Source of the DNA: Lathyrus oleraceus
Lineage: Eukaryota > Streptophyta > Magnoliopsida > Fabales > Fabaceae
Assembly (NCBI RefSeq): GCF_024323335.1
Contig: NC_066585.1
Span: 339,637,346-339,701,345 of the forward strand
DNA: 64,000 nucleotides
Direction: 5' to 3'
Part shown: one piece after another, positions 10,304-22,869 of the stretch
How the letters are laid out: each line of letters starts with the position of its first letter
How positions within the stretch are numbered: the stretch's first letter is position 1
Notes under the pieces: model-generated
What the model saw: only the letters and a program-made list of their open reading frames with translations
What the model was told of the DNA's origin: nothing
Databases searched by the model: none
Made by a program: the position numbers and the translations under genes

Positions 10304-10912
10304 TTACACTAACAATTTTTTTTTTTGGGCTGGTTCTGCAACTTTTTCGGATCTCAAGGAAATTTCACTCACATTAGAGCCTTTTGGATTAACTACTGTT
10401 TGAGCATGTAGTTGGGTTGACCATTGAGCTTGTTGCATGACATTCATTGAAGTGGCAAGTTGTCCAATTTGTGTTTGTAAAGTCTGAATACTAGAATCTG
10501 TTCGTTGTTGAAACTGAAGATTATTTACAGCCATTTGCTTGACAAGATCCTCAAGTGAAGGTTCAGAAGGTGAAAATGTGGTTACTTGTGGAGGGTTATA
10601 TGGCGGTGGTGGTGGAATGGGTAGCATCAATTGTTTCACTAAAGAGGTAAGTTCATCAATTCTGGTTTCTAGAGCTTTGTTGGAAGAAGAAACCTGAATC
10701 TCATTCACACCTTTTGCTTGGACCAAAAAATTATCCCTTGTTGTGAACTGTTGGGAGTTAAGTGACATCTTCTCAATTAAGGATTTGACAGTAGCTGGAG
10801 TCTTATCAATGCACAAATCATTATAATCAACATCAGAGGCAACAAGTTCTCTCAGAGTTCTTTGGTCAGCCATGTTAAACTCAATAGAAAAGAAAAAAAA
10901 ATCAACAAACAA
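10304..10912 (-). CDS. C-terminal Gag fragment of Athila/Tat-like element, 202 aa
   Basis: The frame begins with MADQRTLREL, which resembles the start of gypsy Gag proteins of this type. It soon passes into the segment usually found late in Athila-like Gag: a coiled stretch (RIDELTSLVKQL), a proline-rich linker, then LEDLVKQMAVNNLQFQQRTDSSIQ-type repeats, IGQLATSMN, and TVVNPKGSNVSEISLRS near the end. The central capsid and zinc-knuckle regions are missing, so it looks like another internal deletion. It may still be translated because the frame is open, but it cannot form a normal capsid. (The longest motif is described in parts, near residues 125-150.). Confidence 0.55.
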   Translation of the reverse strand: MFVDFFFFSIEFNMADQRTLRELVASDVDYNDLCIDKTPATVKSLIEKMSLNSQQFTTRDNFLVQAKGVNEIQVSSSNKALETRIDELTSLVKQLMLPIPPPPPYNPPQVTTFSPSEPSLEDLVKQMAVNNLQFQQRTDSSIQTLQTQIGQLATSMNVMQQAQWSTQLHAQTVVNPKGSNVSEISLRSEKVAEPAQKKKLLV

Positions 10913-11387
10913 TGAGAAAACTCAACTAATTCAGCAATGCAACAACAAATAGAAAAATACCGACAATGTCCCTATTAAAAAAACAATTGAAATACGATAA
11001 AAAAACTATTAAAATAAAAGGAAAAAAATACAAAAACACGAAAATTAATCTAATAACGTCAATTAAGAATTTTGAGAATTTTTGTGGAATTTTCTGAAAC
11101 TATCAAAATAGAAAATAAATCATAAAAAATAGAAAACTAACGAATGTCAGATTTTTAGAACGGTTCCCACTATTTAGTTCCTAAAGGCTTTTAATCCTTG
11201 ATTTTTTCCTAATGAATCAGCAAAAAATCGGAATAATCTGAGACGATTTTTTTTTAAAACTGATATTTTTTATCCTAAAACACAAAAAGACCAAAACGCA
11301 AGAAAGTTAGGGCAAATAAATGCTAAAACATAACACCTAAAAGTATAATAATGATTAGACTATACTAATGGTTAAAATCTACAAGTG
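10913..11387 (-). other. 5' leader of the Athila/Tat-like derivative
   Basis: A/T-rich, non-coding sequence between the primer binding site and the gag fragment. No ORF or repeat was recognised in it. Confidence 0.6.
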
Positions 11388-11405
11388 TCCCCGACAACGG
11401 CGCCA
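11388..11405 (-). other. Primer binding site, gypsy Athila/Tat type
   Basis: The minus strand reads TGGCGCCGTTGTCGGGGA three bases after the LTR end. This is the PBS commonly found in plant Athila/Tat elements (often assigned to tRNA-Asp). It sets the orientation of the element. Confidence 0.85.
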
Positions 11406-11408
11406 ATT

Positions 11409-12488
11409 TGATTCGCTGTCGCACACGGGCCAAAAACGAGTTTAAAAGTGTAGTAAAACGGAAGCGACACTCGAATATCGTATCACAAGGACTCTTGAAT
11501 GTTATAACCAAACAAATGAAAATAAGGGGGTTTTTAAGGTTCAAAACCTAAATTGATGATTATTAAAAGTAAAATCAAAATTGATAAATAAGTTAATCTA
11601 TTGTATCGATTTCCGACTTATCATCGATTCTTATAATTTCAATTCCCTAGCGGGTTCAATCCCATTCGATTACAATACCCACTGACAAGCGCAAATTGGT
11701 ATTATATGATGTATGTTCTTAATTTCCGAATTAAGCCAACGGATTTAAGCAGACGCGAATTAAGCAAACGCGACTTAATCAAACACGATAACGAAAAAGC
11801 TACGCTAACGTGATTATATTTAAGGATCATACAAACAATCAAATTTAATCAACTCTATCCTATAAGAAACAATCGAATTAATAAAACGAAAGTAATCAAA
11901 TTAAGCAAACGAGTTTATAGGAAGAATTGAAAAGAAATCGAAATTAAACTGAAATTATTAAAAACCTCAAAGTGGAATTCGAATACAACATATAATCTCT
12001 TTGGGAATTAGTTCTCCATGAAATCTTCTAAGCAACATTGTCTCATCCAAATTCAGAATTAGGATTCATGTAGTAGTGTAAGACCTAATATAATAAAAGG
12101 GAAATTCGGGCCCTTATGAGATCTGATCCGAAAATTACAAAAATCGGCCCAAACTAACTATTTTAATTAAGTATGGAACTTCAATGAATTATTTGACCAT
12201 TCTTCATTCCAAATATGCTTTTGACTTCAACATGAAACTTGTAGTTCTTTCTCTTAGCTTTCCAACGTATATTTGAACGCGTTAATCCGAGTCCTATAGC
12301 CCAAGTTATGATCTGAATAGTCACAATGTATCAAATAACTATTTATGCTGAAAATAAAGTACGAAAATAAAATAAAGCCAAAAATAAACTTAAATATAAA
12401 ACAAACTAAATTAGTAAAAATAATATAATAAATTATAGAAATGCCTAAGTATAATTATAGAAGAATGTGCATCAAAATGCACTGATCA
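11409..12488 (-). repeat. 5' LTR of the Athila/Tat-like derivative
   Basis: Direct repeat of 7074-8154, about 96% identical by my count, adjacent to the PBS on its inner side. Outer flank cacgc. Confidence 0.88.
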
Positions 12489-12619
12489 CACGCCGTTGAT
12501 AAAACAACATATGGATGACAAAATAAGAAAAAGGATGCAAGGAATGTAGGAGAGAGGAAAGGAAGTGCGGGCATCAAAGATACATGTGCAAATAGGAGAA
12601 AAAAAGACCAGAGTATTAT

Positions 12620-12789
12620 TCCTGATACCATATTAATATTTGACCATTGAACTCATAAATTCTCTCAGTGTGAGAAAGAGAATAATAGAAAAAAGAGTAA
12701 TTTTATTAATATGAAGAATTGTATGTGTAGAGAGAAGCATCTATATATACTATAACTGATAACAACCTATAGCTAAAAGGACTCTAACA
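12620..12789 (-). repeat. Small Ty1/copia LTR remnant with PBS-like site
   Basis: On the minus strand a segment starting TGTTAGAGTCC (12789) has a TATA-like run (GTATATATAG near 12740-12750) and is followed at 12630-12620 by TGGTATCAGGA, close to the tRNA-iMet primer site of copia elements. This suggests a short LTR of about 150 bp and the start of an internal region, the rest having been lost. The exact inner LTR end is unclear because ten bases separate the best candidate from the PBS. Confidence 0.4.
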
Positions 12790-14016
12790 AACTAACTAAA
12801 GTACAAAAACAGAAAAATAAGATAAAAAAAAGAATTAAATACTAACAAGTCTGAATTTTGTTAACAGAAAGAAAGGAATGAATTATTAAATTCAAAGAAA
12901 AAATCTAAATACTCAAGAGTTTATGACCAAACATTGAATTTTTGAAATTGACATTTTAACAATCGATATAAACATCAAATTTCCACAGTACTTTAATAAG
13001 AGTATATGGCCAAAATTTTACAAAGAAAATACAATAATCTACATGTTTTGGGTTCAGGTTGGCCAAATATTTATTAAGATCATCTTGATATACTTACTCC
13101 TTGTCAGTCTCTTGGTAGGGGTTGGTGTCTCAGACTCTTTGTGGTTGTTTTAGGGATCTGTGTTTAGTTGTTTACATACTCTTTGGTCACGAAGATAGAT
13201 GGAAGTTGGAAGAGGGTGAATGCCGAACAAAGCCAACAAAAATCGTTGTTTCCCACATCTAACTTATCCGAGTTAGGATCCTCTTTCTATTTTTTCTCCA
13301 TAGGTCCCCAATCATGAGCTCCTCATTCGACCTCTTTTTGTGGACAAAGTCACTTATTACTTTGAAGTATCAACCTTATTTTCAATTGGATGGAAAGTCA
13401 CATTTGTATAAGCCTTATTCATGCCCATTAAACTTCTTCCCACTGCCGACTTTGTCATCAACATCTGCCTCCTATATGGTAATGTCCACCTCCACATAGA
13501 CATCCATCTCTATGACGTGTCTAAAAACAGTATCAGAGGATGTCATCGACATCACAAATGGTGAAATGGTGGCAATTACCCCTTTTCATAGCCACCAACT
13601 TTGACAAATTGTTCATAATATATGCAAAAAGAGATAGTGCATGATAGATAATAATAATAATAATAATAACAGATTAATAAGAAAATAAAACTACAAGAAT
13701 AGAGGATGAAGCATTTCCTCATAAAAAATATCATTCGTTTGCTCTTTGATGTATGTCGTAAGCAAAAAGAGAGTGTCAACATACTAAGGTTTCTTTTTGG
13801 GATGATCAATGCCTTCAGAATGAACCTTCTTCGTACACTCAAAGCTACCCAAATCATAAGGGCTCACTTCAACCTTAAATCTTATTGAGAGAGGTAAACC
13901 TCCTTGTAAATGTATGTCCTAAGATCCTATAGAAAAATGGCTATAAGATCACAATTTAATGAACTTGTCGACACACTTCGGATGCAGAATGTGACTGGCA
14001 TGCTCAATAGACCGAT
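12790..14016. other. Unassigned intergenic sequence
   Basis: No gene or element was recognised. It includes an (ATA)n microsatellite at 13648-13669. Open stretches on both strands around 13576-13888 have no protein-like pattern that I can name. Confidence 0.5.
13648..13669. repeat. (ATA)n microsatellite
   Basis: About seven uninterrupted trinucleotide units. Confidence 0.9.
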
Positions 14017-15050
14017 TGATCCGCTGTTTCACACGGGTAAAAAATGAGTTACTAAAAGATAATATAAGGAAGTGACACTCGAGTCGTATTGCAAGGACTC
14101 TTGAATTATTTTAACCAACCGATTAAAACAATGGGGGTTTAGGGTTTCGATTATGAGTATGATTAAGAGAATTTGATTACGAATAATATTAACAAGTTAA
14201 TATACTGTTTTGGTTTGCGACTTATCACTGGTTACTACCTTACCAATTCCCTAAGCAGATTCAATCCCTATTCGATTATAATATTTATTGAGCAATCACA
14301 ATTGATATGGTATGGTTTACGCTCCTATTTTACGAATTAAGCAAACAACTTAAGATTATGTGAATTAATGAAAAAGCTACATTTAAACGCAATTATGGTT
14401 AAGGAATGTGAATCAATAGAATTTAATCAAAACTACTCTATGAAATATTGTATTAAGAAAACAAAATTCACATAATACAATTGAAAAGGAAAAGAAATTG
14501 AATTGATAAAGGTAAAAAAACCTCAAAGTCTTGACGGAAACATGATCCAGTAGATCAACCTTTCAAAATTAGCTCTCCAATGAAACTGTAGCCTTATTTT
14601 CTAATTTCATGTAAAATCTAGATACCTAGCAGTAGCACTGCGTTTTAGTTTAAATAGTATAAGAAATCGGTCTCTAAGAATGCCCGACCCAAAAAATATA
14701 CATTTGGCCCAACAAACTAACTATTTTCTTAAGTCTGGAACTAAATTCAATAAGTTGACTCTTTTGCACTCCGAATTGGACTCTGGGCTCAACATGAAAC
14801 TTGCAACTCTTATTCTTAGCTTTCCATGCATATTAGAATCCAACAAAAAATATCTCTTAGCTCAAGTTATGATATGCACAGTAAGAAAGTATCAAATTAT
14901 TGTTTATTCAGAACTTAAATGACGAAAATAAAATAAGAGCAAAATTAAATTAAAATTGGAAAATACACTAAAAACAAGAGAATAACTAGAGAAATTAAAT
15001 AATTGTATTAGTACAATAGTAAAAGAGTGTGCATCAAAATGCACTGATCA
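14017..15050 (-). repeat. Diverged LTR of Athila/Tat-like family
   Basis: About 1,034 bp with TGAT/ATCA ends and the conserved end block GTGCATCAAAATGCACTGAT shared with the other two LTRs of the family. Confidence 0.7.
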
Positions 15051-16400
15051 AATTCCCCATACTTAATCCTTTGCACTCTGAGCAAAACTATAAATTCAAA
15101 TATTCAAAATTCAAAACAGAATTAAAACAATAATAAAACAGAACATGCAATTTCAAAGACTTCCAAGATCAGAAGGGTAAGCAAAATTCTCATTCTAAAC
15201 TTTAAGAAATATGACGTTAATGAGTAACTTCTTCTAACAATTAAAGCAAATTAGAGGACAGTTAAGAGTACATTATAAGTAGTAAGATCCTCACATGATA
15301 AAATTCTCTCAACTCTTAAGTGTTTAGGTTATATGTTTATACTCAAAACACATCATGAAAGTTAATACTACCATAAGCTTGAAATGACTCTAATATCCAC
15401 ACTTGAAATACATGCACACAAAGATTAAAATGACTTAATTCGGGTTGTAACATGACCAATGTAAGGGTGAAATAAATCATAAGGGGTACTAGGCTAAACT
15501 TTAAAGAGATAAAATAGAATTGAAAGAAACTACGAGAGTTTAACCAAACAAAATTTCATTCACTTTTAAACAAGAGCGATAACCCATTTTTTCTCTTCTC
15601 TTTTCTCTTTTTCTTTTATTTTCTTTTATCTTTTTCCCCAAAAAGAATAGTAATATGAATTTTCTTCCTTCTTTTCTTTTCTTTTTCTATATTTTTTTTT
15701 TCAATTTTTTTTCATTTTTCCTGCCAACTTTTGTAATATCACATCCCAAATATACTAATTCAACTCCAAACAAGACTCCTTCACCCCTTTAAATAGGATA
15801 ATAATATTTCTTTTCACTTTAGACTTGTAATGAGTTATAAACAAAAAATAGGATAAATAGGCTCAAAGGGGCTTCAAACAAGGGATGTTAATTTCAGGGT
15901 TGACTTTTTGGCTAAGTGGCTAAAATAAAATAAAATAAAGAAATAAATTACATTTATCATATCCGTGTGCACAAGTAAACAAAAAGTTTCAACAAGAGTC
16001 AAGTCAAGTTCTAGAATAACTAACAAACATGAGTGAAATCACACAAGAAAAGAAGAAAGAAATGAATTTTTGTATGTTATCCATTATAAGACTCAAAATC
16101 TCACAAAGAACATTCATCAACCATATATGATCTACAATTTAGAGTTTAGTCATACTTATCATACTAAGAATGTAAAGAAAATCACTACATCACACCACGA
16201 GTCTTTAGTCAAGAGAACAAAGAAATTACTCATACTTGCAACTCCAAAAACTAATGAAAAAGCATGCATTTTATTAAATATTTTTTTTATGAAAACAAAT
16301 CAACAAATGTAAATGAAGAAAACAAAACAACAAAAGTAAATATCATCTTTCCCCAATACTTAAAACACATATTGTCCTTAATGAAAGAAACAAGTACCTG
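14017..16400 (-). mobile_element. Truncated relative of the Athila/Tat-like derivative (3' LTR plus 3' internal region)
   Basis: The segment 14017-15050 begins TGATCCGCTGT and ends GCACTGATCA, like the LTRs at 7074 and 11409 but much more diverged, with many indels. It is followed by 15051-16400, which matches the 3' non-coding region at 8155-9480 in order: an ACATGCAATT block, a T/C-rich tract near 15590-15720, then a GACTTTTTGGCTAA block. The similarity fades near 16400, so the 5' three-quarters of the element is missing. Orientation is minus, as for its relative. Confidence 0.7.
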
Positions 16401-17429
16401 ATATAATGTATAATGTATATTTATTAAATGGTTATGCATGAAATGAGTCTCTGGTATCATGAAAAACTAGTTATGCAGGAAAGTAACAGACCATGAATGA
16501 ATCCATGTTTGGATGAAAAAATGAATTAAAAATCAGTAAGATAAGAGAGCATTAATGAGTCCCTAAGAGCATGAAAAAATAATTGAAAAGTCAGCAAAAT
16601 ATTGGACCATGGAATCTTTGTTTAAGAAAAATGTTCAAATTAGTGATAGTGTTGGGAACAAAGTTTTTTCAAAGCATGTTTAAACTGATGTTGGAAAGAA
16701 GCTGTCGAATGGAAGATGAATTATCTAGAACTTAATAAAATAAGAGAGTATTGATGAGTCCCTGAATGCATGAAAAAATAATTGAAAAGTCAGCAAAATA
16801 AGAAACCCTAAAATATTTGTTTAAGTTGATGTTTCAAAGCATGTTTAAACTGATGTTGGCAAAGAGCAGTCAAATGGAAAATGAATTATTTAGAAATGCC
16901 TATTTGAGTTTGTGATGCCTTTGCATTTGTAGGATATTATGGAAGCACAATAGAATAGTAGAATGTTGTATCAGTTTGTAATGTAATATCAGAACTTGCT
17001 TTGAGTTATGTTGGTCACAAATGTGTTTATAGAAGAATAAGGAATGATATGCCATGCATCATGAGATCATATAAAAATGAAGTGTTATGTATCATATAAC
17101 ATATGACAATTGAAACATAACCATAACATGTAAGGCTATTTTGAGGTATCATTAGCATAATGTTGAAAGTATTGTAAAATCATAATCATAGATAGAGTCA
17201 TAACATTACAAACAACAAACATGATTTCCATAAAAGTGGACATTACATTACAAAATAACATGTTAATAAATAGGGTTTGCAAAAGACAACATCTAGAGTA
17301 GGTTATGAAGGTTGCACTTCAAGAGTCATCAAAAGATAAGTGGTAGTTTGATCAAAATCCCTACACAAAAGAAGGTGAACTTCCAAAAAAATTATAATGC
17401 ATATCATGAGTTAGTAGCGTAATGTCATC
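16401..17429. repeat. Locally duplicated AT-rich sequence
   Basis: Two blocks are repeated about 170-200 bases apart. One (near 16537-16602 and 16738-16803) contains TGAGTCCCT and GAAAAAATAATTGAAAAGTC. The other (near 16665-16735 and 16829-16897) contains AAAGCATGTTTAAACTGATG. Together they look like one imperfect tandem duplication. The rest of the interval is AT-rich with no recognised gene. Confidence 0.55.
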
Positions 17430-20229
17430 GTGTCGCCATCACTCGGTTTTGGTATGCTTTTCACTCTTGGTGGAAGATTTCTTGGGTGAAAAGAAATCAA
17501 AACATCCTACCTCTTCCACATAATCATCGTGTGTCAACCTCTTAGATAATGTATTGTTAAAGTTAGCATCGGGGTTCCAGTTTTGGGCAGCATAAGAGGT
17601 TTTCTGAAATTGGAAATGAGCATGGTATTAAAGACCTAGTTGTTGCTATTAAAGTAACCACATGAATCGAAAAACACTTATAGTGGGATTAGAAGATTGA
17701 GTAAGTGTGTAATTATCAACAAAGTGTTGGTTGGAAGCAATTTATTTTTCCTTAATGGTTGGAGAGTTGTTGGTAATGTTTGTCGTTTGCTAAAAGGAGT
17801 CACATGTGGTAGGGTTAATATTCATTGCAAGTAGTAAATGATTATAAAATAGATATTGAAACTAAGTATCTGATTAATAATGTCAAAAAACTTACCAGAG
17901 TAGGAACCATGGCATCCGTAACCATTCATATGACTTCTCAGTCCTGAGTAAGCTTAACAACAGACACTTGGTTATAGGTTGGTTGGTAATTATCGATCCC
18001 GAGTAAGCTTAACAACAGACACCTGACACCATGCCATTTATAATTGATGAAATTCATGTTCTTGTAATATGGTAAATGTTACAACATATACCAAAAGTAA
18101 TTAACATATTAGAACTATTTAAAGGATGATGTTGTACAAATAGTAATCAACATGTTGGATGTATTTAAAGCAAGAATATAATAGTAAAACATGTATAAAT
18201 ATAACAAGAATACTGTAATAAAAGTTGAAATTAAATTATGATACAACATTTGAATATATGATTTATGTAACATGAAAATGTAAAGTATGTTCAAAGCAAG
18301 TTAATATTTAATAGTACAAATGATGGTGTAAGAATGATTTCTGTTTGAAGAAATTATTCTGTATTGAAGGAAGAATATATTTTCGTATAGAAAAGATTCA
18401 GCAAGATAAGTCTCAGTTTGAATAATTTATATTAATCTATTATGTCAATGAAGATTATAAAAGTTGTAAAAATATTATAAAGGTGGGGGATAACTTCTGA
18501 ACATATTTCCAATATTTGATGTTTCATAATATCAAAATGACATTTTCATGTGGATATTCTATGCTTTAAAAGAATGAGTTTTAAAGTATGACTTTTAAAA
18601 GTATGAAGGAAGACTCCGTTTGTATAAGTGTTGGTAAGATACATAAAGAAAAAATAGAACTTAACAAATATATTTGAAACAATATAAAGAACAAAAATAA
18701 AAATCTATTTTCAAGACTAAAATTCACAGAAAAACAAATCCATTTCAAACACTTAAGAATAAAATAGAAGTTGTTAACACTATAAAACACTTAATAAATA
18801 TAAACAACAATCCATTTCATGTCTATACAACACATAAAAGAATGTATTCATTTCAAAATCAATCAATTTAAAAGACTATAAAACACATAAAAAAACAAAT
18901 ACTTTTGGAAAGATAGGAGAGGAAGCTAAAAAAATATATTGCTTTCAAGGTTATGTGAAAAAACATTTGAGAAGAAGATGGACATTTAATAAAGTGATCA
19001 AAGAAAAGTAGTATGAAAAAGCAGAATGACGAACCCCATATAACCGAAAAATGCAGAAGATGAACATGATGAAAGCCATGAGACATATTATATAAATCGT
19101 GAGGCATATTATATAAATCAAGAAGAAATAGACAAGGAAGTTAAAGATGAAAGTTGTGAAACATTAAATGAAGGCGATAAATTAATGAATTTGATCTCCC
19201 TGAAATGATTGATAAATTAATGGCAAGAAAGTCATTTATACATATTAAATGTAAACGACTATTACCTTCTCATCTTGTATGATCAACTAGAAATATTGTT
19301 GTCCACTTTTCTCCTTAACAACCCAAAGGTCAACAAATATAATATGCATTTTCCAAACTTGATTTGCTTTGATCAACTCCTTGATGAGAATAGGGTCTTT
19401 GACATTATTGGGAACAAAGATTGTGGAAAGCAAAAAAAATCAGCGTCCATTGTAGAAAGAAAAAGGTGGTTGTTATGCTTGAAACAAAAACGAAGAAAAT
19501 GTTATATAGAACTTTGGGTCATAATCAATCTTACTTAAAATCTTACTTAAATGACAAACATGAACGAGAAACATCAACAAATAAAATGTTATTACAATAC
19601 CATTTGATAAAATCATACTTAAATGGCAAATACAAACAATGTAGACGCGAGAAAAACATAGTGAACCGAGAAAATCATAGTTAACAAAGCAAATGAAAAA
19701 CATGTTTAAGGTCTAACTTGGTTTTAATAGAGATTTAATCATTTATCATAAACATAAACATAGTATGTGCACAAACATGAACAAATCCTTCAACTAACAT
19801 GCAATGAACAAACTATTTGACATTTTCACTGAATACTTCGAAAAGCATAGTGAACCGGTTCAGTTGGGTGAGAATCATGAATAAATGATGCATATGTGTT
19901 TTGCAACAAAACAAAGCATCCAACTTTTTCACCGATTTATTAAAACATTGGCGAGAAACATGAATGAATCCGATATTGAAAAAAAACCAAGAATGATGTT
20001 TTAAGAAATTGATGAACACCAAAACACAATGTTTCAACTCGATAATGGAAATATATTTTTTACCTCTTTTTCTTTAACAATATTTTGTATAGAAGAAACA
20101 AGCAATATTTCATAAATGAACAATGATTTTTGAAGAGAAACACAAATAATAGAAGAAAGGAGATGAGCAAGAACCTTGGAATGAATGGGGTTTGATGAGA
20201 TGAGTTTGAAGCTTCCCGAAGTGAGGTTG

Positions 20230-20276
<47 letters not shown>

Positions 20277-20400
20277 AAGTGGAGTGACATTGGAAAGAAA
20301 TGGAGAGAGGGTGTGAAGAATGAGTGTATTTTGGCGGGAAAGTATTTTTGTTAAAATGACCATTAATAAACTTACACGTGTAACATTTTTTAGTGTAGAA
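17430..20400 (-). pseudogene. Decayed, intron-containing gene resembling a replication protein A large-subunit (RFA)-like protein
   Basis: Several minus-strand segments look like exons. One near 19270-19430 reads through VFVP-like sequence to VDLWVVKEKSGQQYF, one in-frame TAG, then LIIQDEK at a GT donor; this resembles the N-terminal OB fold of plant RPA70-like proteins. A second, ending near 17897, gives VTDAMVPTL just before a consensus donor (GTAAGT). A third (about 17450-17605) gives KRLTHDDYVEEVGCFDFF and a basic tail ending in a stop. The 20040-20400 interval looks like a 5' UTR with a (CT)n run. RPA-like genes are common Helitron passengers in plants, but I could not identify Helitron ends. 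The reading is fragmentary and the identity tentative. Confidence 0.33.
20231..20272. repeat. (GA)n microsatellite
   Basis: About twenty near-perfect GA units; on the minus strand it is a CT run of the kind common in plant 5' UTRs. Confidence 0.92.
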
Positions 20401-22163
20401 GTGATATAATTGGTATATTTGTTGGTTACAAACTAATCCTTTGAGTAGTATAAATATCCTGAAGATGAAGGACAATTAAGGGAATTAATGACAATCCAAT
20501 TTTAATGGATTGACAATCCAACCTTCTTGGATAGAATAGGGTGTCATTGCCTCACACCAAGTAACCAGAGATGCTTAGTAAAGTATTTAAGTGATTTAAT
20601 TATTTACTTGATAGTAATGTTTTAGAAACCGAATAGATCTGGTTGGTTCAACCGATTGGACCAGGAACTAGAGTTGAATTCGGTCCAGTCAATATTTAAA
20701 ACTGCTAGTGGATCAAAATCAGAGTAAAAAAAACGGATTAAACTGTTCAAAACTGTTCAAACCAAAGAACCGGAGTCTATTTTGTAAAACTGGCCGGTTA
20801 AAAAAATACATTAAATTGGCCATTTATTTTCAAATTTTTATATGAAAACTTTAATATATTAATATCAAAACTTACAACATTCACCATTTATAAAAAATAG
20901 TAGTTTATTTTTTCTACAAACCATACAAACTTCTAAATTCTATCGGTTCGATATAGTTTTTCTTTCAATTATACTCCATTATCACAAGCAGTCTCTTTCA
21001 AACATGGTCATGTTGTCCAACTTAATATTGACTATCATTCAACTTAATATTTTATCCAGTTATGATTTGTTTGTTGTCGTTCAACTCACATTTGTTTATT
21101 GTTGTTCAATTAAGTATATTGTATTGTTTATTTTTGATAATTCTATCATATTTAATTTAAATATTCTTAACTATTTGAATTTTATTTTAGATATTATATT
21201 TTATTATTTTATTTTTGATTTGAATTAGTTTAATTTATTTTATTGAATTTTTTTAATTTGTTCAAATTGTTCTTAAATGAAGATTGAAATTAAATGTACA
21301 TCTATGTTGTTAGGTTATATGTATTATTAATATTGTTCTACTATGTTTATAATGAATTTTTAAAATATATATTTTATTAAGTTATGAATATATAATTTTG
21401 TATAACATATTTATGGAGTTTAATTTTATATTATTAATTTATGTAATAAATATTCAACAGTAAGTTTGGCTGGTCGAACCAAACAAATTTTAAATCAAAT
21501 TTTTTACTTGTTCGATCTCTTAGTTTGGTTCTTAAATCAGTAACCTTTCTAAGTGATAAAATTCCTCAACTATTAGGATTTCACATGTCTAAGGAGAAAA
21601 AAAGGAAAGCAATATACCCTATAAATAAAAACTTCTTGACTTTGTTGGTGAGTTTGAAGGAGAAAATGGTTCTTTTTTTTTAAAATTTTAACACAACTCT
21701 CATAATTTAGAAAATAAAAAATTATATTGAGAAAGTATTTTTGATAATTTTGAAAAGATTAAAAAAGGGAACATTCTAATATCCTTAAATAATAATTGGA
21801 TACCGATATATTCCTCCAATCAAATAATGTTACTTTTTAAAATTGTTTTATTTTAAAATAAATTACAATTTTTAATTAATTTTTACTATATATACATTTA
21901 TTCAAGCAAAAATTCATTTATGGATACCAAATAATTTACCTTAAATAAATTCTCTAAATATAATCCAGATTATTATAATAATCTAAATTTTAAAAATATA
22001 TTAATAATAAAAAATTGTTTATCAATTTAAACAAAAATCTTCTTTTAAAAATGATTAAACATTTATTTATTTTTCACTAATAATTTTTTTCTCAACCTTC
22101 CTACATCTCCAAACTCCTAAATAAAATACATGAAAAATTGTCGGATCATAATAAAATAATGAT
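20401..22163. other. AT-rich intergenic sequence
   Basis: No gene was recognised. Segments around 20630-20810 and 21460-21540 contain related GGTTCAACC / GGTCGAACC-type motifs in opposite sense, possibly ends of an old non-autonomous element, but I could not define boundaries. Confidence 0.4.
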
Positions 22164-22401
22164 TACTTCCTATATTCATTCCTTTTTGAATATCACTTTT
22201 AATTGTCACTTGAAAAATTCAAAAGTAATATTAATTACATTTTTATCAAAATTACTCTTATATGATTATTACATGAAAAAATAAAATTAATGTAATAACT
22301 AAATATAATAAATAATTAAAAGCATTATAGATAAAAGATGAATTATTATTCAAAAACAAAATAGCAATAATGATTGGTTTTTTAATATGTATATGGGAGT
22401 A
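22164..22401. mobile_element. Stowaway-like MITE
   Basis: A 234-bp AT-rich segment (22166-22399) starts CTTCCTATATTCATTCC and ends in GTATATGGGAG. The ends form an imperfect terminal inverted repeat of the CTCCCT type, and TA lies on both sides (22164-22165 and 22400-22401). This matches Tc1/mariner-type Stowaway MITEs. It lies about 470 bp downstream of the ORANGE stop codon and has no coding capacity. Confidence 0.6.
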
Positions 22402-22869
22402 TTTAAGTAGATCTTGAATTTCTTCATCAAATTATTGAGTAGGAGGAATTTCAACAATAATCAGTTCTGAAAATTGTTACAAAATAACGTTTCTAATCTT
22501 ATTCTTCTCTCACAGGGAAAGAATAGGTTCTAAAATTAATGTAAACCAATTATTAATATTTATGAATTTCCAACTTATTTAAAAAAAATGTGTAGTGTGT
22601 TTATAGTTTTTAATAACAAAATGCTGTTTAGATCCTAATTTTATTATGTAACCATTCTCAGAAAGTTACAATAAAAATTCCTGCTGCAACACATTCAATT
22701 CTGAAAAATAAGGGAAACTGTCTAGATCCATAACCATTTTCTTTTGGATATTATTGTGTTCATATATATTTACAGAAATTCCATTATTTCACAACAGAAA
22801 CACATACCATACTCATCATAAAATTTCAAATTCCCTACTTAGGATATCTACCACAATAATATTAAATCT

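Larger units (their letters stand above)
7074..12488 (-). mobile_element. Ty3/gypsy (Athila/Tat-like) deletion derivative with both LTRs
   Basis: Two direct repeats of about 1,080 bp (7074-8154 and 11409-12488) both begin TGAT and end ATCA. Next to the right one, the minus strand reads TGGCGCCGTTGTCGGGGA after a three-base spacer, a gypsy primer binding site. The element therefore reads on the minus strand, with its 5' LTR on the right. The flanks are caagc (7069-7073) and cacgc (12489-12493), a target duplication with one change. The interior is only about 3.25 kb: leader, the C-terminal part of gag, small scraps of pol, and a long 3' non-coding region. It lacks nearly all of RT, RNase H and integrase, so it is non-autonomous. 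My count gives about 44 substitutions between LTRs (about 4%), so it is clearly older than the Ogre to the right. Confidence 0.85.

Noticed and set aside
17430..20400. A complete Helitron
   Set aside because: No 5' TC / 3' hairpin-CTRR ends could be identified, so only the RPA-like remnant is reported, with low confidence.
20040..20475. Serine/leucine-rich frames over the (CT)n run as a coding gene
   Set aside because: Open frames are an artefact of the dinucleotide repeat, which is open in several frames.
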